DNA from: Steromphala cineraria
Lineage: Eukaryota; Mollusca; Gastropoda; Trochida; Trochidae
Assembly (NCBI GenBank): GCA_916613615.1
Contig: OU744728.1
Coordinates: 35,238,450-35,302,449, forward strand
Direction: 5' to 3'
Length of the DNA: 64,000 nt
Shown here: piece by piece, positions 20,591-33,900 of the stretch
Layout: each line of letters begins with the position of its first letter
Numbering within the stretch: position 1 is the first letter of the stretch
The notes under the pieces: model-generated
Told to the model about the DNA's origin: nothing
The model's input: only the letters and a program-made list of their open reading frames with translations
Database searches by the model: none
Position numbers and translations under genes: made by a program

Positions 20591-21155
20591 TTTTTTACTT
20601 GAAAAAACTTTAATTCATAGATCTATAGAACAACTTCTGCATCCGCTTTTTATTCCACATGTTTTTATTCTACATATTTTATGTAAGCCCTAATAAGTTA
20701 TTGCACATAATCTACATGTATTCTAGTTTTATCCCCAAACAAGATATGATAAATCAGACATGTACATAATGTAAAACTGGACCATAGGCGTATGCTGTAT
20801 TCGACAAGTTCCGTCAAATTAAAATATGCCTTATATTTATCTTACGGTCATCATACCAGATTGACATTCAAATCTTACGGTCATCATCGGTTAAATTTTC
20901 TCAAGCCTCATATCAGTTGTTTGAGTTACCTCGTGCAGTATACGTGATATAGATACGAAGAGCACACACTTATCTACAAATATCCGATAGCTGTTAATTC
21001 CTGCAAGCAGTAGGAGAGCTGAAATCGGGAAAAGAAAAATCCTACCGTAGTCGACTGCCGCCATTTTGGGATGACCGTAAGATATCTTACGGTCACCAGC
21101 TTGTACACAGTGATATGTACACTCTTTCTTGGGACTTTCCTTTTCGGGAGAACAC

Positions 21156-21516
21156 CATTCTCTCCCCACAGAGGCAGATCAACTTATGATATGTTGATCG
21201 AGCCTCTGGTCTTATTCGCCGAGTTTTGTGGGTTAGAATAGGAGATGCCTGATTGGAGGCAATCAATGTTACTTGTGCAATCAGCGACATTTTTCTAATG
21301 TCATAATTTCAACTACTAAATCATGACAAAGGCATTGTGATATGAACCACCCTTTTTATGAGAGCAGCGTTGTCATTTGGTATAAAAATTCACACGGATT
21401 GTGGTGCAATTTTTTGCCCGTCAAGGTCAACTACCGGAACCGACGGTTTTGATCTATTAACAACAGAGGCTTGATCAACAGTTCATATCTTGACATGCCT
21501 CTGTGGGGAGAGAATG
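21156..21516. mobile_element. hAT-like MITE, full-length copy
   Basis: Begins CATTCTCTCCCCACAGAGGC and ends with the inverse complement (CTCTGTGGGGAGAGAATG). It is 361 bp with no ORF. The interior matches 27166-27485 reversed, including GATTGGAGGCAATCAA and TGTGCAATCAGCGA. No matching 8-bp flank survives. It lies 30 bp from the right arm of the 17.2-21.1 kb composite. Confidence 0.85.
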
Positions 21517-24500
21517 CGCGAATACATACAGCTTGCATATCCGGTGTTATTTCGTAATTATTATCCGATGTGGATGTTGATACGACACTATGGTAAGAGG
21601 ATGCTTAACCTTGGTTCAGGATCGGGAAGTCACTTTCGGCTTGGTTCCCATACCCAAGCAATAATACAGTCACATTGGCTTCAATCAATGACAGATAGGT
21701 TTTCTTAAAAACAACTTTTCTTGATGTAAAGCCCGAGGGGCAAGAGATGAGAGTTATACCCTAGACGGCTCAATCAGGTTTTGCCTCATTTCTCAATGAT
21801 TCCCTGCAACGCACACCTCCTTGATTGCAACGACCAATAACCTTATCCATAAGTTTGCTAAAATCTGCACTTTAATGTTTTTCATCAATAAGTATTATCC
21901 GTTTCGATAACGTATTCTTGTCAGAGCTTTAGCAAGTTAGGTAACGTTACATAGAAAGTGACAGGTGTCCATTATCAATTAAATTTCCTTCACAATTTCA
22001 CCATGATTTCCCAAGTAAAACGTAGTTAGATAACCTTGAACACTATCTCGACACACATATGAGCGAGACGTGAATTTGCCTATACTCCCACTTACTACGC
22101 TATTTCTTCTTTATTTGCTGGTCAGTCTTCTACTTGTTGGATTGCATTGCATTCAACACTTACAAACTAGATACAATATCTTGTCTAACCCCTTCATTCA
22201 CAGCATCATACCTCCTCTCTTCCATCATAACGCCTTTCCCTATCCTGACCCTGCGATAGGTTTTATGTGCGAGGGTGACATGACATGGGTTTTATGTGAG
22301 GGGGGTAGTGGAGGTTGACAAAACCTCAAAGAGGAAATGGAGACATGCATGCCTGTTGTCAGCTGCTGTCAGGAGAACGAGTGACAGGTGGAGCTGTGGA
22401 GCTTCTGTTTGACACGAACTTACTTTTATGGATGCCTCACGATTGCTGTTGCAAGCTCTTGTCCTTATGATGCTCGTATAGATTAGATATTGACAGCGCA
22501 GACAACTCCCAAAAATTAAACTCAGACAGCTGAACTGGTAACTTTCAAAATCTACCAGTGCGGATAATATAATCCCTGTCCGGTTTGCAACATTTAGTAA
22601 ATAAAGAAATAAAATTTTAATGTGAGTATCGCACATTTCAACATTTAGCAAATGAAGAAATTCAGGTTTTTTAGTATTGCACTGCGCTTAACTAACATGT
22701 GCACTCAGTATGTGAAGGGGCATTTTCTTAAGTTCATTAATTATCAGCTAAGGGTTCTACACTGGTCTAAATGCCAAGGGAAGGTCTATTTTGGCATACA
22801 TTGGATGGTTTTATACGGGTTTGATTTAACAAGACCACTGGTCGACAACTTTTTCAATTTATGTCTTCATTTCAACAGTCAAATTATCGACTTATATCGT
22901 TGGAGTGTATTGATCATTTACAAAAAGTCATTTTAATTATAATTATTATAACAAATTATAACGCGTAATGCAACCAAGTAAAATAATTCTCTGACAAAGT
23001 ACACGTGATTTATTTTTAAAAGAGAAACCCTGGATGAAGTCCAGATCACTTATATTTCATGGACTCCTTTCCTATTTAATATTAAAAAGTTTCATTTTTG
23101 ATATATTTTCATTTCAGAGACTAAATATAGTCTAACCACATGCATCTTTTATCCGTATCACGGCAAAAAAAACCTTGAATTATGTCAACCATGTTGATTG
23201 GATTGTAGTTTCACTTCTGACACTGAAATCGGCACTCCATTCCAGGACAAATATTTTGATCACACTTCGGATACCTGATATGCCTTTCCTTTTAAGCGTG
23301 ACACTCAAGTGACAGGGCTGATTACGGGCATACAACAGCAACTGTTGACCTAATGTCACCCACCTGTATCCTGTTGCATTGAAAATGAAAGAGGTTTTGA
23401 TCCAAGCCTCGCCTTATTGGGGTGTACGGCAAGGGTGTTGCGTAAAACCGTTCTTTTTATTACATTGCATTACAGACGACAAAAACAGAGAAATACAATT
23501 CAATGATAAATTATTGTTTAGTCTATCATCGAGACTCTAAAGCAAAGATATTTTATTGATGACCAACCCAGTCTAGAAAAGTATAGCAAGTCTAGATCGC
23601 TCTGAAGTTAAAGCATCTTCTGGGCTTCATTTTGTTTAAATACATGATTTGTTTTAAAATATTGTCAATGTTAATAAAATTACTTCTGAATTTTCTGTAA
23701 GTAGATTTTGAAGTAAGTACAAATGAAGGCATTCGAACAGTCCTGCAAATCACTAAAGTACACAACTCAGTTACGTATTTGTCAGCTGAAATATCGAAAA
23801 TGTAACAATGCACAATAGTACATGCATTTGCCTTAGTCAAATGCATGTACATTCCAATATACACTATCAAATCATGATCTGATTTACCTAATATGTAATA
23901 TTATCAAAAATGCCAATGTAGCATGGAAATCTTGCAATAATTTACAATTATTCGGATGATATGCAAACAATGTTGGAAAATATGATAAAAAGCTTTTGCC
24001 TAAAGCTACCCCAATAAAATCATAAAAAGGTCGTATATGATAATGAGTGTTAACTATGCGGTTCACTGCTTCAGATTGGGCGATGTGAATCTTCCAGGTA
24101 AATCTTCATTGTCACAACACACTTAGCCGTCACGCATCTCTCGGCGAGATCAGCCGAGTAAACACCAGAGGCTGAAAGTTACACCAGTTGAAATGGGCCA
24201 TGTGGCCAGGTCCAGTTTACACAGACGACAAGAGGAAGATGAGCTGATTGTTCTCTGGCTCCTGCCGCTATCAGTTTAGCCCCGGGTGCAACCCAATATG
24301 GGCACCCAGTAGTGACCGGGAGTCGCCCCACCCAAAGGCAGACGACATTCAGCAGGCTACCATTGAGGAGACGAGTCATAGGTATAGAGGACTCCTCGAC
24401 AGCTGACAACTTGCTTAAGACATTAGGGATCTGATGATAACTAAACAGATGATGAACGGGAGCAGACAACATTCAACTGTCGAACGTTGACGAAAAGAAC

Positions 24501-25622
24501 AGATATCATTGGTTGAAAACAGCAGACGATATCCAATTCAACCATCAGCAACATTCCATATACAGGACACGCTATTTGCTGAGTAACAGATCCATATACA
24601 CAGCATATCTCGTCGTTCGGCTGTTTCTGGAAGCAAAGGAATGTTTCTACAACTGGAACTCACAACCTTGATACGTGAAATATCAACAGATTAGATAAGA
24701 ACACGCTACATGTATCCCCTTGGTAGTGTGAGCTGGAAATTTGTAGTGCAAGCAAAGGTAAGTTAGCCTTGTAATTTGTTTTATCAAATTGAAGACATTT
24801 CGTATAAATATTGTCATGTTTGTCATGTAGTTAGCATTTGAAATTGTAATGTTTGAGTAATCTTTCAATAGTTATCAAACCCATAAATCATATAATATTC
24901 ATTGAAACACTATATAAAGTAATGCCATCCAAATCAAATTTTTAAAAAAATCCCATAAACAGATAATAGTTCAATAACAGCACTAAACATATTTAAAGAC
25001 TATAGAGCCTAATGAATAAATGCAATTTGGCCATTTGAATGACTTAAAGCCCATAAAGCATTACTTATTTATTCATGAAGTCATTAACCGCAGCACAAGC
25101 AGCATGTTGTGGCCATAATAGACGACAATGCTGTACTTTATTGATAGTTAATAGTATTAATATATCCACACATATGAAAGACGGTCTTAGTCGGCATGTG
25201 ATATGTAAGATGTGCATATGCATAAAGTCTTGGCCCAAGGAGTCCTTCCACAAACCTAAAGTAGTGTGTAAGCGCGGGCATACATGTATATACATATAAA
25301 GTAAACCACAATAGTACCTTATTTCAACAATACTTGACAAGAAGATTTTGATTACTCACACTTGATACCATAAATCATGTTTCATGTTTCGGGGTACTAA
25401 ATCGTATATCCTACCATCAAAATCTCTTTGTGTCTTTTTAACACTATTTCATATAATTTACATTCTAAAACATAAGGGCACCTGGGTGTGAAATACTATA
25501 AAAAAAACTTTCTATCACATAACAAAAATTGCATATATGTTTTCTGATATCAGTATTGATCTATTGTCTTTTATTGAATAAAGTCAGAAGCTTGATTTAT
25601 TGTGAAAATACAGCGCAGTGTG
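21517..25622. other. Intergenic DNA, no supportable gene
   Basis: Several open frames of 60-119 codons on both strands (for example minus strand 22292-22651 and 24179-24472) have no recognisable domain. A GTAAGT donor-like site at about 24758 follows a short ATG frame at 24710 (about 16 codons), but no downstream exon could be linked. Nothing else is seen. Confidence 0.5.
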
Positions 25623-25626
25623 TTAA

Positions 25627-26553
25627 GGGATGGTAGCACGTTGTAGGTTGAATATAAGGTGATGTTAGGAAAATAAAAATAAATGACTCCAATTGAAAGA
25701 CAATTTGTTTAAGGTAAATGAACAGGAATTAATCAAATAAACTAGTGTCCAAAAGAAACGATACCATACAAATCACACAATAACTCAATCCATTGCAGAT
25801 TGATAAGATTAAAACATAGTTTTATCATTTCTTCAGTAGTCAACTAACTTCTATGCAAAATTTTGAAACATTATCTTCTCATATTTGCGAGAAACATGTA
25901 TTTAAAAAAATCATCGATCTTGGATCTCCTTAACAAGGCGAGATAGCAGGGAGAAATTGGACACTTTCGCTTGTTTTAAAACGTTCTAGTGCAATGACGC
26001 GTCAACGAATTTATGTCAAATAAAGTGCATTGTATCAACAAGATTGTATTCTTACCTAAATTCAATACTTTATCAATTTTATAGTGAAATGACAAAAGTT
26101 TTGTGCATAAAACAACTTGAAATTTCGATTTATGCACCCCATGTGCGTTTGAAGAGACACAAAATCAAAAGTATCTTTTCCTGATGAATGAAAATGTGCA
26201 TACTTCTTTACAAGACATATGCCTGTTAGGCACACTTAAATTCGACTCTGTCAGGTAATAGAGTTTTGTTTCGGAGGACGTTGAAAACTTGGTATTGTTT
26301 CTTTTGGACATTAGTTTATATGATGTAAAGTTCAGTCATGCGATTCCATTTTCTTGCACAAAATAAACTAAAGGTGTTCACACAAAATGGCCGCCAATGG
26401 ACTTAATGTGAATCTTTATAATTTGTTCTCTGTCTATGGATGATTGGTTTGTGTAATGAGATTGTTTACACTATCAAACTTGTACATTTAGCATTAACGT
26501 GCAATTATCAGTGAAACAAATAAAATATAAAAAATAAATGTGCTACTTTCAAT
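25627..26553. mobile_element. TTAA-type MITE, longer copy
   Basis: TTAA occurs directly outside both ends (25623-25626 and 26554-26557). The ends read GGGATGGTAGCACG and, inverted, GAAAGTAGCACA, related to the TIR of 129-488. About 250 bp near the right end match the interior of that element in reverse, for example TCACTGATAATTG and TTACACAAACCAA. No ORF is present. Confidence 0.7.
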
Positions 26554-26557
26554 TTAA

Positions 26558-27157
26558 TACGCCCTTTTGAAATGTTACGTTCAGGTAGTATTTTATGCAA
26601 ACTGAAAGCAAACGCTGTAAATATATATCAGTAATGATTTTATGCTTACGTTTGAACGAATAGATAATGATGACCCTTCAGTTTGTGCTAATCAACTTCA
26701 AAACATGTACACATGCAGTTAACGTGTTTTCATGTTTGATATTCTAAACTGATCTAGGTTGAATGGTTCTTTTTACCTGTATCAAACATTTAAGAATTTG
26801 ACATGATAACACTCACCGTTATCGTAATATAATGAAATGTCAATATGTAACTGCAGGCGGCGAATGATTTCAATCTACATGCATCTACATGCTTCTATTA
26901 ATGTTGGAATAATAACCGAGCAGCCGCAATAAGCGGTATTCAGGATCATAATTTAAAATGACAAATAAATGATTAAAGAGAAATTCCGACGCAAAGGTAA
27001 TGAAATATGAATATTACGAGCTTTCTGTCAGAATATATTAATACTGTTATGCATGGTGGTCTATCATTGTTTACTAGCCCTTACCCAAGTCTCCTTTATA
27101 CTTCACTCCTTCTTCCTTTAGCTTTATATCTTTTCCTCGTTGACTGCTTGATTTCTA
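26558..27157. other. Intergenic DNA, nothing recognised
   Basis: 0.6 kb of AT-rich sequence between two MITEs. No gene or repeat is supported. Confidence 0.6.
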
Positions 27158-27165
27158 TGAGAGAA

Positions 27166-27485
27166 TCATTCTCTCCCCACAGAGACAGATCAAGTCATGT
27201 TGGTTCCGGTACTTTCCCCTAGCGGACAAAATATGCACCACAATTCATTTGAATTTCTTAAGCAGATGACAACGCTTCTCGCATGGAAAGATTGGTTCAT
27301 TTCACAATGCCTTTGCCATCATTTAGTAGCCAAAATGATGATTTAAGAACAGCGTCGCTGATTGCACAACTAACTTTGATTGCCTCCAATCAGGCGTCTC
27401 CCATTCTGTCCCACAAACTCGGCGTAATATAACAGAGGCTGTATTAACATTTCTTGCCTTGATCTGTCTCTGTGGGGAGAGAATG
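27166..27485. mobile_element. hAT-like MITE, reverse-orientation copy
   Basis: TIRs CATTCTCTCCCCACAGAGAC and its inverse complement bound a 320-bp ORF-free element. The octamer TGAGAGAA is present on both sides (27158-27165 and 27486-27493), a perfect 8-bp target duplication as made by hAT transposases. Orientation is opposite to the other two copies. Confidence 0.88.
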
Positions 27486-27493
27486 TGAGAGAA

Positions 27494-29505
27494 CAGATGA
27501 ATTGAAAATATTTGATAATACAGGAAGGAGAATGATATCTAAGTAGAGTTCAGGTTATTCTTTCTGCGAAAATATTACAATATTAGCCTTTGTATAACGA
27601 CTTGTGAATGAATTAAAAACTTAAAATTGAATGTAAAAATAACACATCTATTGGTGCTCTTGTGAAAATTCAAATTGTTCATATTTTTGTGAATTTATTG
27701 CTTCTTTCTGTTATATTCTGCCACTCCTTCCTTGAATTTATTATCTCTGCCACTTCACCTCTCCAATAAACCTTTGATCCTCCAGAATCCACCCGAATCC
27801 CAAATATTCCCGTCAGCAAACATAAACACAACGTACATAATGGAATTACTAATCCCTTACAATCTTTATAACAGACTACTGTGTTTGCTCCTTATTTTAA
27901 TGTTTTGTTAGATGTCAATAACACGACGGGTGGTTTCCGATATCCTGAGGAAACCCATCCTTGGCTAAACACTGCAGTCATTCTTGAGGTCGTCTGAATG
28001 TTGTATGTCAAACTCATGAAAGGGATGGTTAACTTTCAAATTATCCATTGTTTGTTTAATCATAATAGCTGCAAGCATTGCTGAAGGAAGAATATAATTC
28101 CGTTATGACCAAAACATACATTACGTTTACGTTGAGATATATATAATCCTTTTGAAATAAACATTGACAAATTATTATGCTCACATTCTGTAAAATGTAT
28201 TTTTCTCGTTCAGTCATAAGGTAATAATGATAATCATCATCATAATCATGTTGCAATTGAGCTGTTCGTAACATGAATGAGAAAACGTAGAATTGTTATG
28301 ATGTAGATAACTTGAAACACTAACTTAAAAAGTGCGGTATGAAACACTTTGGCTGTTAGTTTACATCTACCCTAGTGTTATTATTTCAATTTTTAATTTG
28401 TAAATGATAAAACGAGTCCTGAACAATATATACTTCATTTCAAGATACGGTAACAAGATTAGCAAATATCGTAACTTTAAACCTAAAGAAGGCTCCTTTT
28501 ATTATTATTATTATTTTGCTGTAGGGTCTGGGCAACAATTCCCAATAACAACGAGTAATAGGTGACTTACAAGTGTCCGACACTGAAATTAACAAAGTTT
28601 GAAATGTACACAACTAATTGAAAGCGTTCAGCCATAAATAACTTTCTAGGACTCCGCCTGACGCAATCCATGTTATAAATCAACGTCTTTTAGAGTAAAG
28701 TTATGTGAAATATAATATCTGAAGATATCGTCACACAGTTTTCTCGTACAAAACAATTCAAGGCCTGAAATGAATGCTCATGTATCTCTTAAGATGTTTT
28801 CTTTGTTTTACTGCGGGATATTTGATAATAATTTAGCCCAGAGCTAAATCAAAATGATTCTGACAGTTGATAATAATATTGAATTACGCATAGCCTAAGG
28901 CATTAAGCATCGCTACAGTCTCAAAAATTACGTTTTATCTACAAAAGATAAACTCACTGTTTATATTAAAACCATGTATCGAATATTTAAATAATTTCAA
29001 AATCAATTCCAATAAATCTATTTCATATCTCTAGTGCTAAATGTTTATTGCTAACATAGAAGTGAATAAGGGCGTGTATATTTAAACGTAATACATAACA
29101 AACAAGCAATTAATCATTGTCACCAATTGTTGCAATATGTGTTTGCAAATGCAAAATCCACACTGGCATGAATTGATTGAAAGAAGCTCCGCGTGCAGGA
29201 GACGTATACAGTTACAAACCTCCGTTATACAGCTTCATTGTAAACAACAGCTACTGTTATAAATCATACAAAAAAAGTCTTAGTTGACAACGTAATCGAT
29301 CACGACTAGCCTATAAACAACAATGCGAGCACAATAAATATTGTCGATTCAAACCGTGTTTCGTTGAATACCCGTCGAATACATTACATTATGGGTTTGC
29401 AAGCTACGTTCTTTTGAATAATGCACTTCTGTTGCATTGCTCTTATATGCATCGAATATTTACATGCACCTAAACATAAGGTTGTTCATGACATGCGCGT
29501 AGTGG
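27494..29505. other. Intergenic DNA, nothing recognised
   Basis: Two kilobases of AT-rich sequence with only a short ATT tract at about 28500. No gene is supported. Confidence 0.6.
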
Positions 29506-29507
29506 TC

Positions 29508-29670
29508 ACGTGACTGACGGAATATATACAGCCAGATTCATTGTCAGTCCCGTACACCTTGTGCCGTTGTCAACCGACAGATGTGTCTTTATATGGGCAG
29601 AATCCCAGTGCGTTGTAGGTATAGGAATAGGATGATGTTTGGATGGGTGCAACAGGGAATTACAGTAAGT
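29508..29670 (+). promoter_or_regulatory. Candidate promoter and non-coding first exon of the GT22 gene
   Basis: A CACGTG E-box (29508-29513) stands just before a TATA-like ATATATACA (29521-29529). A splice donor GTAAGT follows at 29665-29670, and an acceptor TCTCACTTCAG ends at 30599, 62 bases before the GT22 start codon. A short 5' UTR exon (about 29555-29664) would fit. This is inferred from signal placement only. Confidence 0.35.
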
Positions 29671-29879
29671 ATATTGATTAACAAAAGAACTCATTGTTGA
29701 TTTTATCTAAAAAAGTATGTTTTAATGATTCGTTTTGTGTGAGGAGCTTCAAATTACACTTTTATACAGGCATCTAAATACTTCGTTAATTAAACAACGA
29801 CTTGTTATTGTACAATGTAATGTTTATTGGAGTTGTGAACATTTTGTGATAATTATTGAACTGTGAAACATGAAAAGAA

Positions 29880-29922
29880 ATATGATAGATAGAGAGTTAG
29901 AGAGGGATAGAGAGAGATGAGA
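29880..29922. repeat. GATA/GA-rich simple repeat
   Basis: Imperfect (GATAGAGA)n run of about 40 bases in the putative 5' UTR intron of the GT22 gene. Confidence 0.7.
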
Positions 29923-30661
29923 TACAGGTTTATATTTAGGACAAAGAAAGAAAGGCTTTTTGTCTCTGTTTAACATTAAATAACAAAGTACGGTGTACCT
30001 CCTCATGGCAGAATCACTTCTCTTGAACTGTATGTCTAGAATAACATGACACCTACAGCATAAAGACACAACCACACACCTGTAATTGCGAAAAGAACAT
30101 GATATATACATGGCAGTTTTTAAAGCTGACATCGTGTCACCTTCCTTAAGGTGTTTCCTTGCTTCGTTTCAAGAGCTGATATAGAAAACTACTTAATCGT
30201 TTGAATTGTTATATCAGATATCATATGCTTCTCATTTAACGATACTTTGATGTTGTTAGTTTTTCAGCCAATTGTGTTTTGTTTATATTCAAAACATAGG
30301 CTTGAATAAGTCTGTGTCCTATATCATAGAAGTGCTAATTGTAAGCACGTACTAAGTGTCAAAAGATGAAATTAATTTCTAGATAAAAGATAATTATTTT
30401 CAAAACACGATGCCGTTGCACAAAGCAAGTCACTATTGTAACCTTACTGCAATATTAAAAGATGGCATTTGGTTTGACTTGAGTTTTACGTTCACACGAT
30501 TCAAGCTGTATTCGAAGTCTGATACTCAGTAAGATCAAGCGTGAAGTATAACATTTTATTCATGAATGGTTTTCATTTGATCATGAATTCTCACTTCAGA
30601 TTTGACAGAAGTTGAAGCTCTCACGAGACCGATGAGCCAAGCTTGTCAATGACCACTGACC

Positions 30662-30911
30662 ATGAAGCAACGACTTAGACGTGACAAGGTCAAGCAGCCG
30701 GACCGAGGACAGGATGGTCAGCCCTGGTCAAGCAGGGAGATGGACACTGTCACAGACAATCACATGCATCAGGTGAAAGACAAGTGTATGTTCCCTCTCA
30801 TCTCCCCATGGATCGTAACAGTGCTGACAATGGCTGTCAGGGTGAATTATGTCCTTCAACCTCATAATTGGTGGATCCTGCATCCTGATGAGATATACCA
30901 GACTTTGGAAG
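30662..30911 (+). CDS. GT22 gene exon 1
   Basis: Encodes residues 1-83: a basic N-terminus, a first membrane segment (WIVTVLTMAVRVNYVL) and the HPDE motif. The donor GTAAAA follows at 30912. The ATG has A at -3. Two short upstream frames (30632-30652 and 30649-30678) lie just before or across it, and the second overlaps the true start. Confidence 0.88.
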
Positions 30912-33900
30912 GTAAAACACTTATTGTTTTTCTTTTGTGAGATTTTATGATTATTCATTTTATTTATGAGATCTAGTAATTTCATAGCAAACTTGTATGA
31001 ATGATAATTCATGTCATATTTTCGTATTGCGAAAACCTTCTGAACAAGAACAAACAACTAGACCAGGTTGATACAATTATTTACTATTTTACGAATATAT
31101 GTAAGAACCAAAGAGGAATTTCAATAAACAGCCCGAGGACAACGGTTGAATACAAACAAAGCTTACATGTTTTTAGTTTAAAATAATGTTCAAAGTGATT
31201 TCAGGATCATATTTTTCGACCGAGAAATGACATTCACTCTGGTTGAATAGTAACACACAAGAAAGAAGACATGCTCATTTCCTTTATGAATTTATTTGAA
31301 AAATCTTCAAGTTATTGGGATCAACAACAGTAATGAATGTTCTATATAATTCAGTTAGTTATATAATAATATATAATTATCAGATTGTTGTTAGTTGTTC
31401 GTCATCAAAAGTTGACAATCAAAATATGTTTGATAACTAAGAAGCTTTTATATTCTTCTATGTGATGACCAAACACACTCCCTTCCAAAAAACGTATTAT
31501 TTAAAAAAAGAGTAATATCAGCGTGCAATTCTTTTCATTTTCGACTACTATGTGTCATCAACTTGAAGAGTGTACCCTCCTTCTGATATGTTACACACTC
31601 GAAATCGCATTATTCTTAGAAAGTAATAAACCGCGTTACCCGTGTCAAATTCACCAAACTATGCCACTACACAGTAATCTGTTCCCTGTCTGTGTAGCAC
31701 TCGTGCAAACATAATCCAAATGAATTTGCCCTTTATTGCTTTCATGTACTTGCCACTGACAATAACAATATACTTCCCACCGTGAACTAATACTATTGTG
31801 AGAGCCAGCAACTACATGGAAAAGCAATAAAGCTCATCGTTATTTCAATAAAACATGTTGTGTATGTACAATATGAGAAATATTGTTTGTTTCGTACTGT
31901 TGGAGTATTGTGCTTTGAGTGTTCATGCTTATCATGTGAGTTTAAAATGTCCTCTGATAACTAAAAAAATGTATGCGTCCCTCAACTTGTGTAACAGTGG
32001 ATCTAGCATGGTAAACCGAGTAATTGGTTGCCCTTTTCTCTCATATTTATCGCTAAGTGATGTTAGTTCTGTTCTGTAGGTATAGATGTTTTTGAATACC
32101 AAGTTCCCAGTGACCAAACGGGTTTCGCCAGCAAATTAAACGTCGGGTTCATATTTGCAGTCATTAGAAAATCAACACTTCAATAATATTTTGCACAGAT
32201 ATAACGCAAATGTGTGTTAGTGGTTCTGATAATTTACTTTTGCAGCAAGAAGTGTTATCATGTTATGTTATTGGTTATTGTTTCGGTAGAAAACAATCTT
32301 TGAAGAAAGAATTTGGAGTGTTATTTACTTAATATGTAATTTGTCATTTTAAATTTTGAATTGTTACACACATTCCCACCTGTTCATATGCACTCTTTAG
32401 AAATGTTCATAACATGTACGTTTCACCCCGTTATATAGAATCGAATAATACAGCGTAAAACGTACACCATTGCCTTCCCCGTTGATTAAAACTACATTTA
32501 GTATCCACTCTATATATCATTGCCTCATCGTTGATTCAAAGGCCACAATGAAAGCCAGCAAAGTGTAAACAGGCAATAAGACGTATGTAAAGAAGACGGA
32601 TGATGGGCTTATTGTTACACTTTTATTTGTCCTTGTCAATTCAAAGGAATCTGTTTATGAATAGCATCCTGAATCTTCCGCTCTAGGGTGAAACAGTACT
32701 CCTTCCCGTCATGGCGAGGATGGCAGATACCTTTTCTTTCTGATAATAGGATATGTAACCGAATTTCATATGCGGAGATTATTTGACCTAAAATGAAGTT
32801 TTCATGGAATTTATTTGTAGGAATAAGATATTAATAAGAGGATCGGATTTTCAGCATCTGTTTTTAAGTTATCTTAAGTACAGAAAATTCGTTGTAATAC
32901 GTTTTAATGGAGTAAAAAGAGGACATTTTCGAAAACGCATATATCACTTCTTTTTGACACTTTGTTTATGACATTACATTTCCAAATCACAATTAATTCA
33001 TCCATTAGTTGTTGTGCTACACATCTGTGGTGCAGTAGGATATATTTATACTGTGAAAACCTGACACCTGTGTATAGACTATTGGTAACATGTTATCGGT
33101 GGACCTATCATCTAGATATGCACAATGTTTCAGTTGCCCACACCGAGGTATACGGATACGGCTTCAGAACGTACGAGTACCTGAAGGTCTCAAATCAGGT
33201 CAACATGACCCAGATGCAGGCCAATGAGGTAAATCTAGGCATGCGCAATATGAGGTCCTTCCTCCTGCCACGTTTCTTCATCCTCGTCTCTTGGGTGGCT
33301 GAAAATCTCGGGAACAACAGCACACCCTTTCTGGTAAGTAATTGATATAACGTCATTAAACAGTTGTAAGCGCCTCCAGCTGATAGGGTTATCCTTTCTT
33401 AACAATATAATCTGCATTTGCCGGATAATGTTATAAGTAAATAACTTGATGACAGTAGTGATATGTCTCAGGTTCATTGAGGATTACTCCATTCAAGGCA
33501 TATGGTCTTCAAAATTGTTTCATCGTCAGATAACCTTTGTTTGGACCTTTATGTTACAAACTGTTTTGGTTGGTAATATTGTTACCATACAAGGAGTTCA
33601 ACGATTTTGCTTGGTATTTGAATACGTTGTCAGAGGAAGACAAATGAATTATCCAACTTCGCAAAACAATACCTTATTCTAAAAACATTTATTTTACCTT
33701 CAGCTCTGGAAAGTCGCCCATGTTGTTGTCGCCTCCTGCCTACCGTACGCAGTCTTCAAGTTCACGGAGAGGCTCTTCCGGTCACGTGACACTGGAGTCA
33801 TAGCCGCCATCTTGACCGCCGGAAGTACTCATCTGTCAGTGTTTGGAACCCATACCTTAATCAACAGTCTTATAGCTACTCCAGTCTTTCTTGCATTGTC

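Larger units (their letters stand above)
17218..21125. mobile_element. 3.9-kb composite bounded by ~290-bp inverted arms
   Basis: The left arm (17218-17520) and the right arm (20838-21125) are inverted copies of high similarity. Each contains a near-perfect palindrome built on TGACCGTAAG, then CCCAAAATGGCGGC and the common stretch GTCGACTACGGTAGGATTTT. Between the arms lie a repeat split by a transposon (18055-19775) and a decayed zinc-finger exon (20417-20590). Long inverted arms around captured sequence suggest a large TIR or foldback element; no transposase is visible and no target duplication could be identified. Confidence 0.65.

Noticed and set aside
24700..24765. First coding exon with a GTAAGT donor
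   Set aside because: Only about 16 codons follow the ATG and no compatible downstream exon could be found.
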